From an uncultured Bacteroidota bacterium (GTDB lineage Bacteria; Bacteroidota; Bacteroidia; Chitinophagales; S012-47), in the NCBI GenBank assembly GCA_913062655.1, contig CAJXXO010000132.1, forward strand, positions 1 to 7,368: a stretch of DNA of 7,368 bases, in the 5' to 3' direction. Numbering within the stretch: the first letter of the stretch is position 1; each line of letters opens with the position of its first letter. A program made the translations under genes and the position numbers. The notes beneath the pieces are model-generated. The model was not told the DNA's origin. It worked only from the letters and a program-made list of their open reading frames with translations, and searched no databases. Positions 6,877 to 7,368 of this stretch are shown here, piece by piece.

Positions 6877-7368
6877 CAGATCGGTAGCGGCATAGCCGTG
6901 GTAGCTGTCGCGGGGCTCGTTATTGGTGAAGATAGGGTTCAGCCAGAGCGCTGTAACGCCCAGGCTATCAAAGTAGTCCAGGTGATCGAGGATGCCTTGT
7001 AAGTCGCCACCATGCCGGGCCGACCAGGCTGCCCGGTCCAGGGTTTGGTCCAACATCTCCGGCAGGCGATCATTGGTTGGGTCACCATTGGCGAAGCGGT
7101 CGGGATACAAGAGATACATCACATCCCGGCCATTCAGGCCTCGCACACGCTGGGTGTCGGCCACTCTTGCCTGTAAAGTGTAGGGTTGGGTAATGGTTTG
7201 CCGGCCCTGGGAAAAAACGAGATCAAAGGTGCCGGGTTGAGCACTATCGGCTATCGCCAGGTCTAGAAAGAGATAATTGGTGTTGACCACGCGTGTGGTC
7301 CTGACCAACCGCACACCCGGATAATCTACCTTCACCTGCCAATCGGCTATATCCTCTCCATACACCAG
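6874..7368 (-). CDS. N-terminal fragment of the GH13 gene (up to the premature TAA)
   Basis: This is what would be translated from the true upstream start if the TAA is real. The frame is open to the window edge: CTG at 7368-7366 precedes the GTG at 7365. The GTG is therefore an internal valine (Leu-Val-Tyr-Gly context), not a start. The 164 visible codons hold part of the N-terminal beta domain, then the first barrel strands with the Ca-site-like DRFANGDPTND loop and the LWLNPIF and YHGYAATDL segments. None of the three catalytic carboxylates is included, so this fragment alone would be inactive. Confidence 0.6.
   Translation of the reverse strand: MVYGEDIADWQVKVDYPGVRLVRTTRVVNTNYLFLDLAIADSAQPGTFDLVFSQGRQTITQPYTLQARVADTQRVRGLNGRDVMYLLYPDRFANGDPTNDRLPEMLDQTLDRAAWSARHGGDLQGILDHLDYFDSLGVTALWLNPIFTNNEPRDSYHGYAATDL

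Larger units (their letters stand above)
5650..7368 (-). pseudogene. GH13 neopullulanase/cyclomaltodextrinase-like (SusA-type) gene, interrupted by an in-frame stop, 5' partial
   Basis: Read as one frame, 573 codons of a GH13 alpha-glucan hydrolase are present, with TAA replacing codon 165 (6874-6876). Counting codons from 7368, the order is as follows. The end of a Cyc-maltodext_N-type beta domain covers about 1-75. The barrel then opens with VMYLLYPDRFANGDPTND (83-100), and HGGDLQGI (119-126) and SYHGYAATDL (155-164) follow. After the stop come region I DLVHNHVG (194-201), the nucleophile Asp287 in FRLDTY, the acid/base Glu316 in GETF, the stabiliser Asp395 in DNHD, and a beta-rich C-terminal domain. 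Frame, motifs and spacing are those of an intact SusA-like enzyme. The substitution is a single base (TAT/TAC to TAA) at a position usually Tyr in relatives as I recall them. I infer either a sequencing error in a working gene or a very young pseudogene. The start and any signal peptide lie outside the window. The gene leads a probable operon with the GH57 gene. Confidence 0.8.

Overview
The window carries four carbohydrate-related genes packed almost without gaps. It most likely comes from a member of the Bacteroidota, possibly a Saprospiria- or Cytophagia-like lineage of moderate GC. That guess rests on the SusA/cyclomaltodextrinase-type GH13, the SLC45/GPH-type sugar MFS permease and the large DUF3536-type GH57 protein occurring together. 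It is inference: no ribosomal or other phylogenetic marker is present.

Layout. Plus strand: the 3' part of a GH31 enzyme (1-1748, N-terminus outside the window), a 69-bp gap, then a 12-TM sugar permease (1818-3182). Minus strand: a GH13 neopullulanase/cyclomaltodextrinase-like gene (entering at 7368, ending 5650), a 20-bp gap with a good Shine-Dalgarno, then an 814-residue GH57/DUF3536 protein (5629-3185). The two pairs converge with only 2 bp between their stop codons. No stretch over 300 bp lacks a gene, and I see no tRNA, rRNA, mobile element or CRISPR array.

How the genes fit together (inference). All four point to uptake and remodelling of alpha-1,4-glucans (starch, glycogen, maltodextrin). 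The GH13 enzyme would cut alpha-glucans or maltodextrins. The permease would import short products. The GH31 enzyme looks closer to the 4-alpha-glucosyltransferase (Agd31B-like) branch than to ordinary alpha-glucosidases. The GH57 protein has no visible signal peptide, so it is probably a cytoplasmic alpha-glucan-active enzyme of a poorly characterised subgroup. No SusC/SusD, regulator or phosphorylase gene lies in the window.

The main anomaly is a single in-frame TAA (6874-6876) in the GH13 gene, where a tyrosine is expected. The frame and all three catalytic residues continue intact after it. This is either a sequencing error or a very recent nonsense mutation. I do not see a clearly new biological system here. 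The points most worth following are the interrupted GH13 gene, the uncharacterised GH57/DUF3536 protein and the likely transglucosylase.
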